NCBI RefSeq assembly: GCF_037325665.1
Contig: NC_090255.1
Location: 19,285,606-19,349,605 of the forward strand
Length of the DNA stretch: 64,000 nucleotides
Direction: 5' to 3'
Source: Littorina saxatilis
Lineage: Eukaryota; Mollusca; Gastropoda; Littorinimorpha; Littorinidae
Below are positions 63,979 through 64,000 of this stretch, one piece after another. Made by a program: the position numbers and the translations under genes. Below the pieces are notes generated by a model. It made no database searches. It was not told the DNA's origin and saw only the letters and a program-made list of their open reading frames with translations. Within the stretch, counting starts at the first letter, position 1, and each line of letters begins with the position of its first letter.

Positions 63979-64000
63979 CACATACACACACTCACATACA
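63905..64000. repeat. Poly-C run and (CA)n microsatellite
   Basis: CGTACCCCCCC, an A-rich spacer, then CACACACA running to the window edge. Confidence 0.9.

Overview
The window is eukaryotic nuclear DNA. It has spliced animal genes with GT-AG introns and conserved phases, and introns and spacers packed with tRNA-headed SINEs, MITE-like inverted-repeat elements, LINE pieces, minisatellites and microsatellites. The gene set and the repeat types suggest a marine gastropod, probably a caenogastropod such as a periwinkle. That placement rests on my recollection of similar repeats and is an inference.

Four protein-coding genes can be built. (1) A ZC2HC1A/FAM164A-type C2HC zinc-finger gene on the minus strand, with five exons between 9814 and 1923, running off the left edge. 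(2) A complete MTMR9 gene (catalytically dead myotubularin-related pseudophosphatase) on the plus strand, with 14 coding exons from 12128 to 24136 and 566 aa. (3) A complete KLHDC9-like kelch gene on the minus strand, with five exons from 41041 to 33155 and about 340 aa. (4) A very long ZNF800-like zinc-finger gene on the plus strand, with seven coding exons from 41788 to 56071 and about 2567 aa. Genes 1 and 2 are head to head, as are genes 3 and 4. Genes 2 and 3 converge across about 9 kb of repeats. From 56.1 to 64 kb I see no coding gene, only 3' flank and repeats.

The repeats have a readable insertion history. A pogo-like MITE with TIRs resembling CAGTGGAACCCCCC occurs more than ten times and often hosts later insertions. 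At least two SINE subfamilies share one 3' body and tail but carry different tRNA-like heads. Target-site duplications of 8 to 14 bp are visible around many copies. TTAA-flanked MITEs, a CRE-rich dispersed repeat, long foldback hairpins and an 809-bp tRNA-headed retroposon are also present.

The observations most worth following up are: a four-fold tandem, in-frame array of GTAAGT splice donors at the end of ZNF800-like coding exon 2; a SINE whose Pol III A-box region is repeated twelve times inside its target-site duplication; the tRNA-head swapping among SINEs; and the 809-bp retroposon. No LTR retroelement, Polinton, CRISPR array or prokaryotic feature was recognised.
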